Below are positions 8,602 to 18,726 of a DNA stretch of 60,957 nucleotides, in pieces. The notes below the pieces were generated by a model, which was given only the letters and a program-made list of their open reading frames with translations, was not told where the DNA came from and searched no databases. Positions within the stretch are counted from its first letter, which is position 1, and every line of letters starts with the position of its first letter. Source of the stretch: Azospirillum isscasi (GTDB taxonomy: Bacteria > Pseudomonadota > Alphaproteobacteria > Azospirillales > Azospirillaceae); the NCBI RefSeq assembly GCF_030849505.1, contig NZ_JAUJFI010000012.1, positions 1-60,957 on the forward strand. The letters run 5' to 3'. The position numbers and the translations under genes are program-made.

Positions 8602-9342
8602 ATGGGGACGCCCGCGCTGTTGGTCGAAGGTCTCAGCTACGCCTATGGGCGCGGCGCCTTCGCGCTGAAGGACGTGTCGCTGGCGGTGGAGGCCGGGTCC
8701 TTCACCGCCCTGCTCGGCCCCAACGGGGCGGGCAAGACGACGCTGTTCGCCCTGGTCACCCGCCTGTTCGAATCGCCGGGCGGCACCATCCGCATCGGCG
8801 GGATCGACCTGCGCCTCGACCCGGCGCGGGCGCTGGCCCGCATGGGGGTGGTGTTCCAGCAGCCGACGCTCGACCTCGACCTGACGGTGCGGCAGAACCT
8901 GCTCTACTTCGCGGCCCTGCACGGCATTCCCCGCCGCACCGCCGAGGCCCGTGCGCGGGAGTCGCTGGAGCGGCTGGGCATGGCGGAGCGCATCGGCGAG
9001 ACGGTGCGGGCGCTGAACGGCGGCCACCGCCGCCGGGTGGAGCTGGCCCGCGCCCTGCTGCATGAGCCGGCCCTTCTGGTGCTCGACGAGCCGACCGTAG
9101 GGCTGGACGTGCCGGCCCGCCGCGCCATCGTGGAGCATGTCCACGCGCTGTGCCGGGAGCGCGGCATCGCCGTCCTCTGGGCCACCCACCTGATTGACGA
9201 GATCGGGGACGGCGACCGCGTGGTGGTGATCCACCGCGGCCGGGTCCGCGCCGCGGGACCGGTGGCGGAGGTCGTCAGCGGGACCGGGGCGGACTCGCTG
9301 GTCGAGAGCTTCAACCGGCTGACCGCGAAGGAGGCGGCGTGA
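8602..9342 (+). CDS. ABC transporter ATP-binding protein (PQQ alcohol system, PedB-like)
   Basis: This 246-residue cytoplasmic ATPase powers the adjacent permease. The Walker A motif GPNGAGKTT is at 39-47, the signature loop is the variant LNGGHRRRVELARALL, Walker B is LLVLDEPTVGLD, and the H-loop is WATHLIDE. The LNGGH form departs from LSGGQ but keeps the two central glycines. It resembles exporter-type ATPases of the NodI/DrrA kind and the family named for PQQ-dependent catabolism. It starts four bases after the propeller gene, and its stop overlaps the GTG start of the permease. Whether the pair exports or imports is not settled by the sequence. Confidence 0.9.
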   Translation: MGTPALLVEGLSYAYGRGAFALKDVSLAVEAGSFTALLGPNGAGKTTLFALVTRLFESPGGTIRIGGIDLRLDPARALARMGVVFQQPTLDLDLTVRQNLLYFAALHGIPRRTAEARARESLERLGMAERIGETVRALNGGHRRRVELARALLHEPALLVLDEPTVGLDVPARRAIVEHVHALCRERGIAVLWATHLIDEIGDGDRVVVIHRGRVRAAGPVAEVVSGTGADSLVESFNRLTAKEAA

Positions 9343-10148
9343 CGGCATTCGCCCATTGCGCGCGTGCGCTCGGCGGCATCGTCGGGCGCGAGGTGCTGCG
9401 CTTCGTGCACCAGCGGGAACGCTTCCTGTCGGCGCTGGTCCGCCCGCTGCTCTGGCTGTTCGTCTTCGCGGCGGGCTTCCGCGCGGCTCTGGGCATCGCC
9501 ATCACCCCGCCCTACGAAACCTACATTCCTTACGAGGTCTACATCGTCCCAGGCCTTGCCGGGATGGTGCAACTGTTCAACGGGATGCAAAGCTCGCTGT
9601 CGATGGTCTATGACCGCGAGATGGGCAGCATGCGGATGCTGCTGGTCAGCCCCCTGCCCCGCTGGTTCCTGCTGACCGCGAAGCTGCTGGCCGGAACGGC
9701 GGTGTCGATCCTCCAGGTCTATGCCTTCCTCGCCGTCGCCTGGGTCTACGGGGTGCAGGCGCCGCCGCTCGGCTACGTCGCGGTGCTGCCGGCGCTGGTG
9801 GTCAGCGGGTTGATGCTGGGGGCGCTGGGGATGCTGCTGTCCTCGGCGATCCGGCAGCTGGAGAATTTCGCGGGCGTGATGAACTTCGTCATCTTCCCGA
9901 CCTTCTTCCTGTCCACCGCGCTCTATCCCCTGTGGAAGATGCAGGAGGCCGGGGAGCTGCTGTATTTCCTGTGCACCGTCAACCCCTTCAGCCAGGCGGT
10001 CGAGCTGATCCGCTTCGCGCTGTATCTGGACGTGAACCTTCCGGCGCTCGGGTGGACGGTGCTGGCGCTGGCGGTGTTCCTGGGGGGTGCGGTTTACGGC
10101 TACAACCCGGCGCGGGGGTTTCTGGCGCGGAAGGCGGGTGGGGAGTAG
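9339..10148 (+). CDS. ABC-2 type permease (PQQ alcohol system, PedC-like)
   Basis: This 269-residue integral membrane protein of the ABC-2/NodJ type has about six membrane segments, for example LLWLFVFAAGFRAAL and the C-terminal LGWTVLALAVFLGGAVYGY. The conserved cytoplasmic stretch YDREMGSMRMLLVSPLPR marks ABC-2 permeases. The start is GTG, overlapping the ATPase stop as GTGA, which indicates translational coupling. With the ATPase it makes an exporter-like complex; together with a binding protein this is an unusual mix, yet it is the recurring arrangement at PQQ alcohol loci. The substrate is unknown. Confidence 0.88.
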   Translation: MTAFAHCARALGGIVGREVLRFVHQRERFLSALVRPLLWLFVFAAGFRAALGIAITPPYETYIPYEVYIVPGLAGMVQLFNGMQSSLSMVYDREMGSMRMLLVSPLPRWFLLTAKLLAGTAVSILQVYAFLAVAWVYGVQAPPLGYVAVLPALVVSGLMLGALGMLLSSAIRQLENFAGVMNFVIFPTFFLSTALYPLWKMQEAGELLYFLCTVNPFSQAVELIRFALYLDVNLPALGWTVLALAVFLGGAVYGYNPARGFLARKAGGE

Positions 10149-10175
10149 GTTTGGAGAGTGGTCGCGCCCCCCTCC

Positions 10176-12881
10176 CTACCCCAGCAACCCCGTCATCACC
10201 GCCCGCAACTGCGCCGGGCGCACCGGCTTGTTCAGCACATGGCAGCCCTTGGCCTGCGCCTCCTCCACCACCTCCGCGGTGCGGTTGGCGGTGATGAGGA
10301 CCGAGGGCAGATCCGCCCCGCAGCGCTCGCGCACCCGCGCGATCTCGGTGAAGCCGATCACCCCGTCGTCCAGGTGGTAATCCGCGAACAGCACGTCCGG
10401 CGCCACCGCCCCCAGCCCGGCCAGCGCCTCGTCGCCCGACGCCGCGGTGGCGACGGTGCAGCCCCAGCCTTCCAGCAGGGCGCGCATGCCGGCCAGCACC
10501 GCCGGCTCGTTGTCGATCACCAGCACCCGCGTGCCGGCCAGCCGGTTGGAAACGGTCCGCACCGGCGCCTCCAGGGCGCGCACCGGGCGGGCGTAGCGCC
10601 CGAAGGGCACCGTCACCGCGAAGACCGACCCCCGCCCCGGCTGGGAGCGCACGGTGATCGGATGGTCGAGCATCCGCGCCACCCGCTCCACGATGGCGAG
10701 GCCGAGGCCCATGCCGCGCACCCGCTCGTTGGCGCAGGGCGTGTCGAGGCGGCGGAACTCCTGGAAGATCTCGCCCAGCTTGTCGGCGGGCACGCCGGGG
10801 CCGGTGTCCCACACCTCGATCCTCAACCCCTCCGGCGTCCGCCGGCAGCCGACCAGCACGCGCCCGGCCCCTCCCCGCGCTTGCGTGTAGCGCAGGGCGT
10901 TGGACAGGAAGTTCTGAAGAATGCTGCGCAGCAGCCGGATGTCGCTGCGCACCACGGCGTGGCTGGGAACGACGCACAACTCCAGCCCGCGTTCCCGCGC
11001 GACCGCCGCGTATTCGGTGGCCAGCGCGCCAAGCAGACTGCGGATCGGGAAATCGGCGATCTCGGGCCGCACCGCCCCGGCATCCAGCTTGGAGATGTCC
11101 AGCAGAGCCGACAACAGATCCTCGACCGAGGCCAGCGCCACGTCGATGTTGTCCACCAGCCCGCGGTTCGGCTCCGGCTGCTCCAGGTCGCCCAGAGCGG
11201 ACACGAACAGCCGCGCGGCGTTCAGCGGTTGCAGCAGGTCGTGGCTGGCCGCCGCCAGGAAGCGCGTCTTGGACAGGTTGGCCTGCTCCGCCTCCGCCTT
11301 GGCGAGGCGCAGCGCCTCCTCCGCGGCGATGCGTTCGGCGATCTCCTGCTGGAGTTGCCCGTTGAGGCGGGTCAGCTCGGCGGTGCGCTCGGCGACGCGG
11401 TGTTCCAGGCTGTCCTTGGCATCGGCCAGGGCCTCCGCCGCCATGCGCCGTTCGGTGATGTCGTGGATCAGGCCGAAATAGCCCAGCACCTCCGGTTTTC
11501 CACCGCCCCGCCGTTCCCCGAAATGCGGGATGTAGGTGGCGACGGCGTAGCGCGGCGAGCCGTTCTCGCCGGGAAGCTCCAGCTCGAAGGTCACCTCCTC
11601 GCCGGCCAGGGCGCGCAGCACATACTGGCGCCGCACCTCGTAATAGAGGTCGCCCAGCGCCGCCCACATGGGCTGGCCCTCGATCTCCTCGCGCTTGCGG
11701 TTGAACCACCCCTCGTACGCCTTGTTGACGAAGCGGAAACGCTGCTCGGCGTCGACATAGGCGATCAGCGCCGGCACCGCGTCGGTGACCAGACGGATGC
11801 GCTGTTCGCTGTCGCGCAGCGCCTGCTCGGCCCGCTTGCGCTCGGTGATGTCGGTGAAGGTCAGAACGAAGCCGCCGCCCGGCATGGGATTGCGGCTGAT
11901 CTCCAGAACCGTGTCGTCCAGCCAGGGCTGCTCGACGAGGCAGCTCGGCATCATCAGCGCGCTCAGCGACAGGCCGCGGTCGCCCAGCGCCGCGTGGTGC
12001 AGCACGAAGTCGGCGAAGCCCGCCCCGCGCTCCGCCACGTTGGCGGGCAGGCGCAGCAGGCCGGTGAAGCGCTCGTTCCAGGCGACCAGCCGCTGGTCGC
12101 GGTCGTACACGCCGACCCCCTGCGCGATGTTGTCCAGCGTCGCCTGGAGCAGCGCCGACTTCTCGGCCAGCTCGCGCTCGCGGCGGCGGGTCTCATGCTC
12201 CTTGATGTCGGTGATGTCGGTGTAGACGCCGACCACCCCGCCGTCGCGGGTGCGCCGCTCGTTCACCTGGACCCAGCGCCCGTCCGCCAGACGGTAGACG
12301 TAGGGTCCCTTCAGCGCCCGGTGCTGGGCCAGCCGTTCCGACAGCCAGCGGTCGGGCCGCGGGTAGGCGTCGGCGATGGTGCGCGAGGAGGCCGCCAGTT
12401 CGGCGATCTCCTGGAAACGGATGCCCGGAACGATGCGGTCGCGGATCTCCGGCCACAGGGCCAGATACTTGCTGTTGCACAGCACCAGCCGGTCGTCGCT
12501 GTCGAAGATGGCGAAACCCTCGTTGACCGACTCGATGGCCTCCGACAGGCGGGTGCGCATGGTGTCGGCCAGTTCCTTGGCGCGGGCGAGCGCGCGGTGG
12601 CTGTCCTCCAGCTCGCGGAGCGCGCGTTCCAGCTCCAGCGTGCGCTCGCGCACCTTCTGCTCCAGGACGATGGCGGTCTGGAAAAGGGAGAAGGCGCCCC
12701 CCTGCACGTCCATCGACCGTTCCACCCGGTCCATCAGCACCTGGTTGATGCGGCGGAGCTTGGCGTTCTCGCGCTCCAGCGCCTCCAGCCGGGCGGCGTC
12801 ACCGGACGGTGCCGGAAGGGTGGCGGGCGACGGGTCGGCGGGTGGACGGGACGGTTCCCGCCAGTCGAAGATGAGCGTCAT
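10176..12881 (-). CDS. PAS-domain hybrid histidine kinase/response regulator (NahK/ErcS'-like)
   Basis: This 901-residue cytoplasmic hybrid kinase has no evident membrane segment. It has an N-terminal coiled coil (about 30-110), three PAS domains (about 112-226, 243-348, 357-478, each ending in TDIT or HDIT), a HisKA with His547 in AASHDLLQPL, an HATPase with DTGPGVP and GMGLGLAIV, and a C-terminal receiver with phosphoacceptor Asp834 and Lys in LNKPVRP. This architecture matches Pseudomonas NahK/ErcS', which lies beside NosP and near the exa ethanol genes. The ATG overlaps the stop of the FIST gene (ATGA), so kinase and FIST protein are coupled. Control of the alcohol oxidation genes is an inference. 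Confidence 0.93.
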   Translation of the reverse strand: MTLIFDWREPSRPPADPSPATLPAPSGDAARLEALERENAKLRRINQVLMDRVERSMDVQGGAFSLFQTAIVLEQKVRERTLELERALRELEDSHRALARAKELADTMRTRLSEAIESVNEGFAIFDSDDRLVLCNSKYLALWPEIRDRIVPGIRFQEIAELAASSRTIADAYPRPDRWLSERLAQHRALKGPYVYRLADGRWVQVNERRTRDGGVVGVYTDITDIKEHETRRRERELAEKSALLQATLDNIAQGVGVYDRDQRLVAWNERFTGLLRLPANVAERGAGFADFVLHHAALGDRGLSLSALMMPSCLVEQPWLDDTVLEISRNPMPGGGFVLTFTDITERKRAEQALRDSEQRIRLVTDAVPALIAYVDAEQRFRFVNKAYEGWFNRKREEIEGQPMWAALGDLYYEVRRQYVLRALAGEEVTFELELPGENGSPRYAVATYIPHFGERRGGGKPEVLGYFGLIHDITERRMAAEALADAKDSLEHRVAERTAELTRLNGQLQQEIAERIAAEEALRLAKAEAEQANLSKTRFLAAASHDLLQPLNAARLFVSALGDLEQPEPNRGLVDNIDVALASVEDLLSALLDISKLDAGAVRPEIADFPIRSLLGALATEYAAVARERGLELCVVPSHAVVRSDIRLLRSILQNFLSNALRYTQARGGAGRVLVGCRRTPEGLRIEVWDTGPGVPADKLGEIFQEFRRLDTPCANERVRGMGLGLAIVERVARMLDHPITVRSQPGRGSVFAVTVPFGRYARPVRALEAPVRTVSNRLAGTRVLVIDNEPAVLAGMRALLEGWGCTVATAASGDEALAGLGAVAPDVLFADYHLDDGVIGFTEIARVRERCGADLPSVLITANRTAEVVEEAQAKGCHVLNKPVRPAQLRAVMTGLLG

Positions 12882-14152
12882 GGCGCACCTGCCGAAACAC
12901 GGGTGCCGATGGCGACACCGGTGAAGGTCTGGTTGACGTGCATGGCGTTGTACTGCTCGCCGTAGGCGCAGAAGCCGATCACGTTGTGCCGCGCCAGCGC
13001 CGCCGACATGACATGCTTGAGCTGCCGCTGCTCCAGCTCCAGCCGGCGCAGGATGCAGTCGCAGCCGAGCACGAGATCCGGCGGCCCGCCGACCTCCGCG
13101 GCCAGCTTGCGCATCATCTCCTCAAGATTCTCCACCGGGTCCACGCCGCGGGCGACGGTCAGCACGATCCCCTCGTCGATGGCGCAGTAGAAGGTCAGGC
13201 TCTCGTCGTCGTTGACCTTCTGGATGGAGCGGACGTGATACTCGCCCCCCACCCGCACCACGACGGGATAGGCGGCGAAGATCAGGGGCGTCAGCGGCTC
13301 CCCCTCCAGCCCGACCATCCGGGCGTATTCGCGGCCCGCCGGCTCCGCGTTGATCTCGGTGACGATGCGGCGCTGCGGGTCGGCGCCGGTGACCACCATC
13401 TTGGCGTCGGACGCCACGAAATGCTCGGTCCGGAAGACCACGAAGCGGCGCGCCGTGGTGACCAGCATCAGCACGGCGGCGTTGGTGTGAAACCGCCCCT
13501 CGTGGAGGACGAAGGTGCGCTCGAACCGCAGTTCGTCCCCGGCGGAGCCGCCGAACAGGGGGATGTCCATCAGCACGCTGTGCAGCGCGCTGACCACCAT
13601 CTCCTCCGCCCGCGACATGCCGTCGATCATCAGGAAGGCGAAGCTGCCATGGTTGGGAAAGGCGCCGGGGCGGGCGGCCAGGGCGACGTCGCGCTGCTCC
13701 ATCAGGCTGCGCAGGACGCGCGGCGCCTCGGCAATGGAAAAGCGGTCGAGGTCGTCGATGCGCTGGGTGGCGATGGTGAAGTCGGCGCGCGGGAAGCCGA
13801 TCCCGACCAGCGACCCGGCGGCGTAGCCGAAGGGCGTGATCTCCCCCGCCGTGGTGCAGCCGACCACCGGGACCGGCCCGAACAGCTCGGCCAGCGCCGC
13901 CGCCAGTTCCACCCGGTCGTAATGGGCGGAACAGAAAACCAGCACCATCTCCAGTTCCGCCGCGGAATGCCTTCCGCACAGCCCCTCGAACAGCTCCCGC
14001 GCGGCGGCGGCGGCGTCCTCCGCCATGGAAACGGCGCGGGGCAGCGGAGGGCTGGGCGGAGCGTCGGAAAGGAGAGCGTCCGAGGCCGGATGGCTGGTCA
14101 CAGTGCGGATCCCGAAAAGCAACGGCATGGCATCCATCACCCGAAGCGGCAT
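12878..14152 (-). CDS. FIST-domain sensor protein (NosP-like)
   Basis: This 424-residue soluble protein has a FIST_N domain (about 60-235, with VVGCTTAGEITPFGY) and a FIST_C domain (about 250-395, with the closing NVIGFCAYGEQYNAMHVNQT). FIST proteins are intracellular small-ligand sensors. NosP, a haem-binding nitric-oxide sensor, is of this type and inhibits the co-transcribed kinase NahK. The 4-base overlap with the kinase gene supports the same pairing. Haem binding cannot be proved from sequence alone. Three in-frame ATGs (14152, 14137, 14128) are possible and none has a clear ribosome site, so the first few residues are uncertain. Confidence 0.88.
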   Translation of the reverse strand: MPLRVMDAMPLLFGIRTVTSHPASDALLSDAPPSPPLPRAVSMAEDAAAAARELFEGLCGRHSAAELEMVLVFCSAHYDRVELAAALAELFGPVPVVGCTTAGEITPFGYAAGSLVGIGFPRADFTIATQRIDDLDRFSIAEAPRVLRSLMEQRDVALAARPGAFPNHGSFAFLMIDGMSRAEEMVVSALHSVLMDIPLFGGSAGDELRFERTFVLHEGRFHTNAAVLMLVTTARRFVVFRTEHFVASDAKMVVTGADPQRRIVTEINAEPAGREYARMVGLEGEPLTPLIFAAYPVVVRVGGEYHVRSIQKVNDDESLTFYCAIDEGIVLTVARGVDPVENLEEMMRKLAAEVGGPPDLVLGCDCILRRLELEQRQLKHVMSAALARHNVIGFCAYGEQYNAMHVNQTFTGVAIGTRVSAGAP

Positions 14153-14272
14153 GAATCGGGAGAACGTCGGCGGATGACCTATACGTTACTTCAGCACCGC
14201 CCTTCGGGCAAAGCCGGACCTGCGGCATGGGTATGCGACGATGGTCTAAGGGCGCCGTGTGTAAGGCGTCTC

Positions 14273-15763
14273 CTATGGCCGAACCAAAGCGTTTGGCGCG
14301 GTTCCCCTGATTCGCCACACCCTCAGAACCGACCAGGAAAAACTGAAAGCAATCAAAAATATGCAAGTCATAGGCAGGATAGACGCAAAGATATTTCCCA
14401 GGAATCCATCGCCATACCTCGAAGAATTTTCAGATAGGAATTTCTCTTTTCTTTTTTCATGTTCAGAAATCAGCTCACCTTCTTTTGTCTTCATCGCCAC
14501 CAAATAATTCGACATTGCTAAACCAGCCTGTTCTTCGCTCCTGATTGCCTCAGTCGGCGATTTTCCGTAAATGAGCACAGAACAGTGCCTAAAATTAAAC
14601 TTCCTGCATTCAGATATGCCGCGTTCATAATTTTGTATATTCCGCTTAATCAATGAAATTTCCTGATCGAGTCGAGCCTTTTCCTTTCCCAGGTAATTTT
14701 CATTATAAGAAATGCGGCGATTGAGATCTTCCCTTATTGGGGCAAGGCTTCCATGAATCGTGGACAGATACACGACCGCTATCAATGAAAAATAGTGCAC
14801 CAATGCGCTGGTCATGAACAATCGGTTACGCTTGACATGGCGCGCATCCCAGGAAGACGCCTCTGAAATGGACGGAACTGGATTGAACGACGGAAAGATG
14901 TTCGCAAGACCCTTTTTAGGATTAATGATAAGGAGATTTATGAATATGTTGACGAAACAAATCAGGGCAAAAACCACAAGCCCAATCCCTGGAGCCGGGT
15001 CCGCATAGGGAGAACTGCTGATGGTTACGTCATCACCACTGCACCCGAAAATGCCGCATGTGATGTTGTTCGTCATTATGGTTTGCGACATTCGCCCAAC
15101 GTAATTGATCGTCGGATTTGCCGAGATATGATCTATATTTGCATAAGCAATTGAAAAAACGGAACATAGGGAAGAAAGGCTTGTGAACGCCGCAAACAAC
15201 AGATTGTCTGTCTTCTCCTTCTTGGGATTGTTTTTTGCAGCCAGAAGATACGCCAAGCTCGCAACCAGACCCACCAAGGCCACAATCCCCAGCCCAAATG
15301 TTACCTTGACGTTTATGGGCGAATAAAGCAAATCTCTCGTGTAGCCACTAAAATAAAAACTGAAACCAATAAGAGGCACAAAAAGGGAAACTACCGATAT
15401 AATCAGCGACGTTATTTTTAGGATCTTATTGGTTTCCAATTTTTCGGCAGGCGCCGCGGCCACTTGCTGCGAAACAAGAAAAACGAAGAAATCCGCATCA
15501 CCCATCTGGATTTTGTTGTTCGCCGACAAGACGGCCCGACCGTCTGCAAGGCGGTCATTGATCTTTATCCGAGGCCCATGCATGGGAGAGACCAAGGCGA
15601 TGGCGCCTTCATGCCTTTCAAGGAACGGAGCCCCTTCCGCGATTGGTCCGGACCCCGGGGGAAAAGGCCAGGGACCGTCGCCTTCCAGCGGGATCAGGCG
15701 ACCGGTGCGTTCATCGAACAGGTTGAAGCATGCCATGCGCCCCTCCACCAATTCTTCATTCAC
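14273..15763 (-). CDS. Hypothetical multi-spanning membrane protein with FHA-like N-terminus
   Basis: I do not recognise the family of this 496-residue protein. Residues 1-105 are soluble and GC-rich in coding; RIKINDRLADGRAVL followed by IQMGDADFFVFLV resembles the last strands of an FHA domain, without enough to be sure. The rest is AT-rich in coding and has about six hydrophobic segments: near 118-140, 150-175, 190-208, 260-282, 318-340 and a last one near 465-485. Between the last two lies a charged stretch (about 345-450) likely to form coiled coil, with several Cys. Its start overlaps the stop of the next upstream gene by eight bases. The base composition differs from the flanking genes, suggesting acquisition. 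Confidence 0.75.
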   Translation of the reverse strand: MNEELVEGRMACFNLFDERTGRLIPLEGDGPWPFPPGSGPIAEGAPFLERHEGAIALVSPMHGPRIKINDRLADGRAVLSANNKIQMGDADFFVFLVSQQVAAAPAEKLETNKILKITSLIISVVSLFVPLIGFSFYFSGYTRDLLYSPINVKVTFGLGIVALVGLVASLAYLLAAKNNPKKEKTDNLLFAAFTSLSSLCSVFSIAYANIDHISANPTINYVGRMSQTIMTNNITCGIFGCSGDDVTISSSPYADPAPGIGLVVFALICFVNIFINLLIINPKKGLANIFPSFNPVPSISEASSWDARHVKRNRLFMTSALVHYFSLIAVVYLSTIHGSLAPIREDLNRRISYNENYLGKEKARLDQEISLIKRNIQNYERGISECRKFNFRHCSVLIYGKSPTEAIRSEEQAGLAMSNYLVAMKTKEGELISEHEKRKEKFLSENSSRYGDGFLGNIFASILPMTCIFLIAFSFSWSVLRVWRIRGTAPNALVRP

Positions 15764-15998
15764 GAATCATTCGTTGGCTTATTTTTCGGCTCGCGAGATA
15801 AGCCTGAACAATGCTCTTTATTGTCAGCACGACAACGAATAAGGCAGAATACATAATCACGAATTCGTCGCGAAGATTTGCTGAACACGCTCCCCTATAT
15901 TTACAATTGAACAATACATCGCGCGACAAATAACACGAATAAATGAAAACCCCCAAAATTGCTGCCTGAACAGCGGCTTTCACTGTGTTTCCGATCAT
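15756..15998 (-). CDS. Small hypothetical membrane protein
   Basis: This 80-residue protein of unknown function has two likely membrane helices, AAVQAAILGVFIYSCYL and FVIMYSALFVVVLTIKSIV. They are separated by a short loop with two Cys (FNCKYRGACSAN) that could form a disulfide outside the cytoplasm. It overlaps the downstream 496-residue gene by eight bases and its own ATG overlaps the upstream stop as ATGA. The coding is AT-rich like its neighbours. Tight overlaps on both sides argue that it is real and co-expressed. Confidence 0.65.
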   Translation of the reverse strand: MIGNTVKAAVQAAILGVFIYSCYLSRDVLFNCKYRGACSANLRDEFVIMYSALFVVVLTIKSIVQAYLASRKISQRMIRE

Positions 15999-16165
15999 TG
16001 CGGCGATGCCTTGAAATTATGAAAGATCAGCCCATTGCCCGCTTTCTTAACAAAGAAACCTGCGATTTCCTTGGCAATCCGCCCTTTACGCGCGCATTGC
16101 GGTAACATTACACAACCAAGCCCAATAACCACGGAAACTTTAGCAATTAGAAGGTTTACGGTCAA
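15995..16165 (-). CDS. Small hypothetical membrane protein, first gene of AT-rich cassette
   Basis: This reading frame ends in an ATGA overlap with the next small membrane gene. The part that looks coding is about 56 residues: a hydrophobic segment VNLLIAKVSVVIGLGCVM and a basic tail. I place the start at a TTG (16165) preceded by GGCGGGA. An ATG further up at 16354 would run through the terminator hairpin at 16278-16305 and so is unlikely. Start and reality are both uncertain; a conserved alignment of the C-terminal part would settle it. Confidence 0.35.
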   Translation of the reverse strand: MTVNLLIAKVSVVIGLGCVMLPQCARKGRIAKEIAGFFVKKAGNGLIFHNFKASPQ

Positions 16166-16272
16166 GCGTGCGTTCCCGCCTGAACCGTCAGTCTCAACCG
16201 ATCCGGAAGAGCAGGCCAGCCATTGACGTCCACCTTTCCGGAGGGAAGGGGCGGGGTGTTTCCCACGCAACG

Positions 16273-16305
16273 AAAAAGGCGCCTTCCGCCGTCGCGGAAG
16301 GCGCC
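16273..16305 (-). terminator. Terminator after DUF779 gene
   Basis: A 12-bp perfect stem (GGCGCCTTCCGC / GCGGAAGGCGCC) with a 4-base loop is followed on the minus strand by TTTTT. It lies about 130 bases downstream of the leftward DUF779 gene and insulates the AT-rich cassette beyond it. Confidence 0.85.
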
Positions 16306-16434
16306 TGAGTTCGGTTCCATATGCACCGCCACACGGGGGAACCGGTCTGAACACGGATCAGACCGCCCGGCTGGCCGTACCGACTGGGGAAGTCCCAAAG
16401 TCGAATTCTGAATACCGCATTCCACGGAACAGCG

Positions 16435-16818
16435 CTATGTCTTTTTCGTCATATCGCCGGGAGCGGACCTCAGCGCCGCCACCTCGCCATCGGAGAACAG
16501 GCGGGAGCGGGTGAGGAAGCGCACGCCCTCCGGCGCCTCCAGCGAGAAGCTGGCGCCGCGGCCCGGCACCACGTCGATGATGAGCTGGGTGTGCGACCAG
16601 TATTCGAACTGCGCCGCCCCCATGTAGAAGGGACAGCCCCCGATCTCCCCCAGCCGGACGTCCTGCCCGCCGGGGCGGAACTCCCCTTCCATGAAGCACA
16701 TCGGCGCGCTGCCGTCACAGCAGCCGCCGGATTGATGGAAGAACAGCGGCCCGTAAAGCCCGCGCAGCTTTTCGATCAGTTCCAGGGCCGCCGGTGTGGC
16801 GACGACTCGTTCGACCAT
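16435..16818 (-). CDS. DUF779 domain protein
   Basis: This 127-residue cytoplasmic protein of the DUF779 family contains the Cys-rich GPLFFHQSGGCCDGSAPMC and GGCPFYMGAAQFEYWSHTQL. The family has no established activity but is repeatedly encoded directly after acetaldehyde-type aldehyde dehydrogenases, as here, with a 96-base gap. The clustered Cys residues could bind a metal, which is an inference. The start follows a CTGGGAGCATCCGCCC leader containing GGGAG. It probably shares the aldehyde dehydrogenase transcript and ends at the hairpin at 16278-16305. Confidence 0.88.
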   Translation of the reverse strand: MVERVVATPAALELIEKLRGLYGPLFFHQSGGCCDGSAPMCFMEGEFRPGGQDVRLGEIGGCPFYMGAAQFEYWSHTQLIIDVVPGRGASFSLEAPEGVRFLTRSRLFSDGEVAALRSAPGDMTKKT

Positions 16819-16914
16819 GGGCGGATGCTCCCAGAAAGACTCCAGGCCGGACGAGAAAAGGGCCGGAGGCCGAATGGCCGCCGGCCCAAGGTCGTCAGGG
16901 AGGAGACGGGGTTA

Positions 16915-18435
<1,521 letters not shown>

Positions 18436-18599
18436 GGCGGTTTCCTCCCGAAGCGGATTGCCCAAACTGAATGTCGCGGAAATGGCTTGCCTGAAGTGGC
18501 TTGCGGCGCGGTGTGCGCCCCCTGTGTCCGTTCGTCCGATGATCGGCCCCCGTCACAGCGCCCCGCCGTTATCGCGGTTTTCGGGAAGGGCGGTAAATT

Positions 18600-18613
18600 C
18601 GACTTTGGTTGCA
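18600..18613 (+). promoter_or_regulatory. Candidate shared motif before aldehyde dehydrogenase
   Basis: CGACTTTGGTTGCA lies in the 291-base region between the leftward aldehyde dehydrogenase and the rightward ModE-like gene. It matches GGACTTTGGTAGCA at 6240 in 12 of 14 positions. A similar sequence also lies before the quinoprotein gene. Confidence 0.4.
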
Positions 18614-18726
18614 GACGCCGGCCCGAAGCCGGCCCGGATCCGGAGGTTCAGATTCGGAAATGACCATTGGCCGGCAAATGATACCTTGGGCGGAGACCAT
18701 CCCGTTTCCCGGCGAGATCCCAGGCC

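Noticed and set aside
10158-12965. A 935-codon plus-strand frame opposite the hybrid kinase
   Set aside because: It is antisense to a clear kinase with all catalytic motifs; its own product is Arg/Gly/His-rich with no domains.
15995-16354. A 119-residue form of the small membrane gene starting at 16354
   Set aside because: It would be translated through the terminator hairpin at 16278-16305, and its first 60 residues are Arg/Pro-rich noise.
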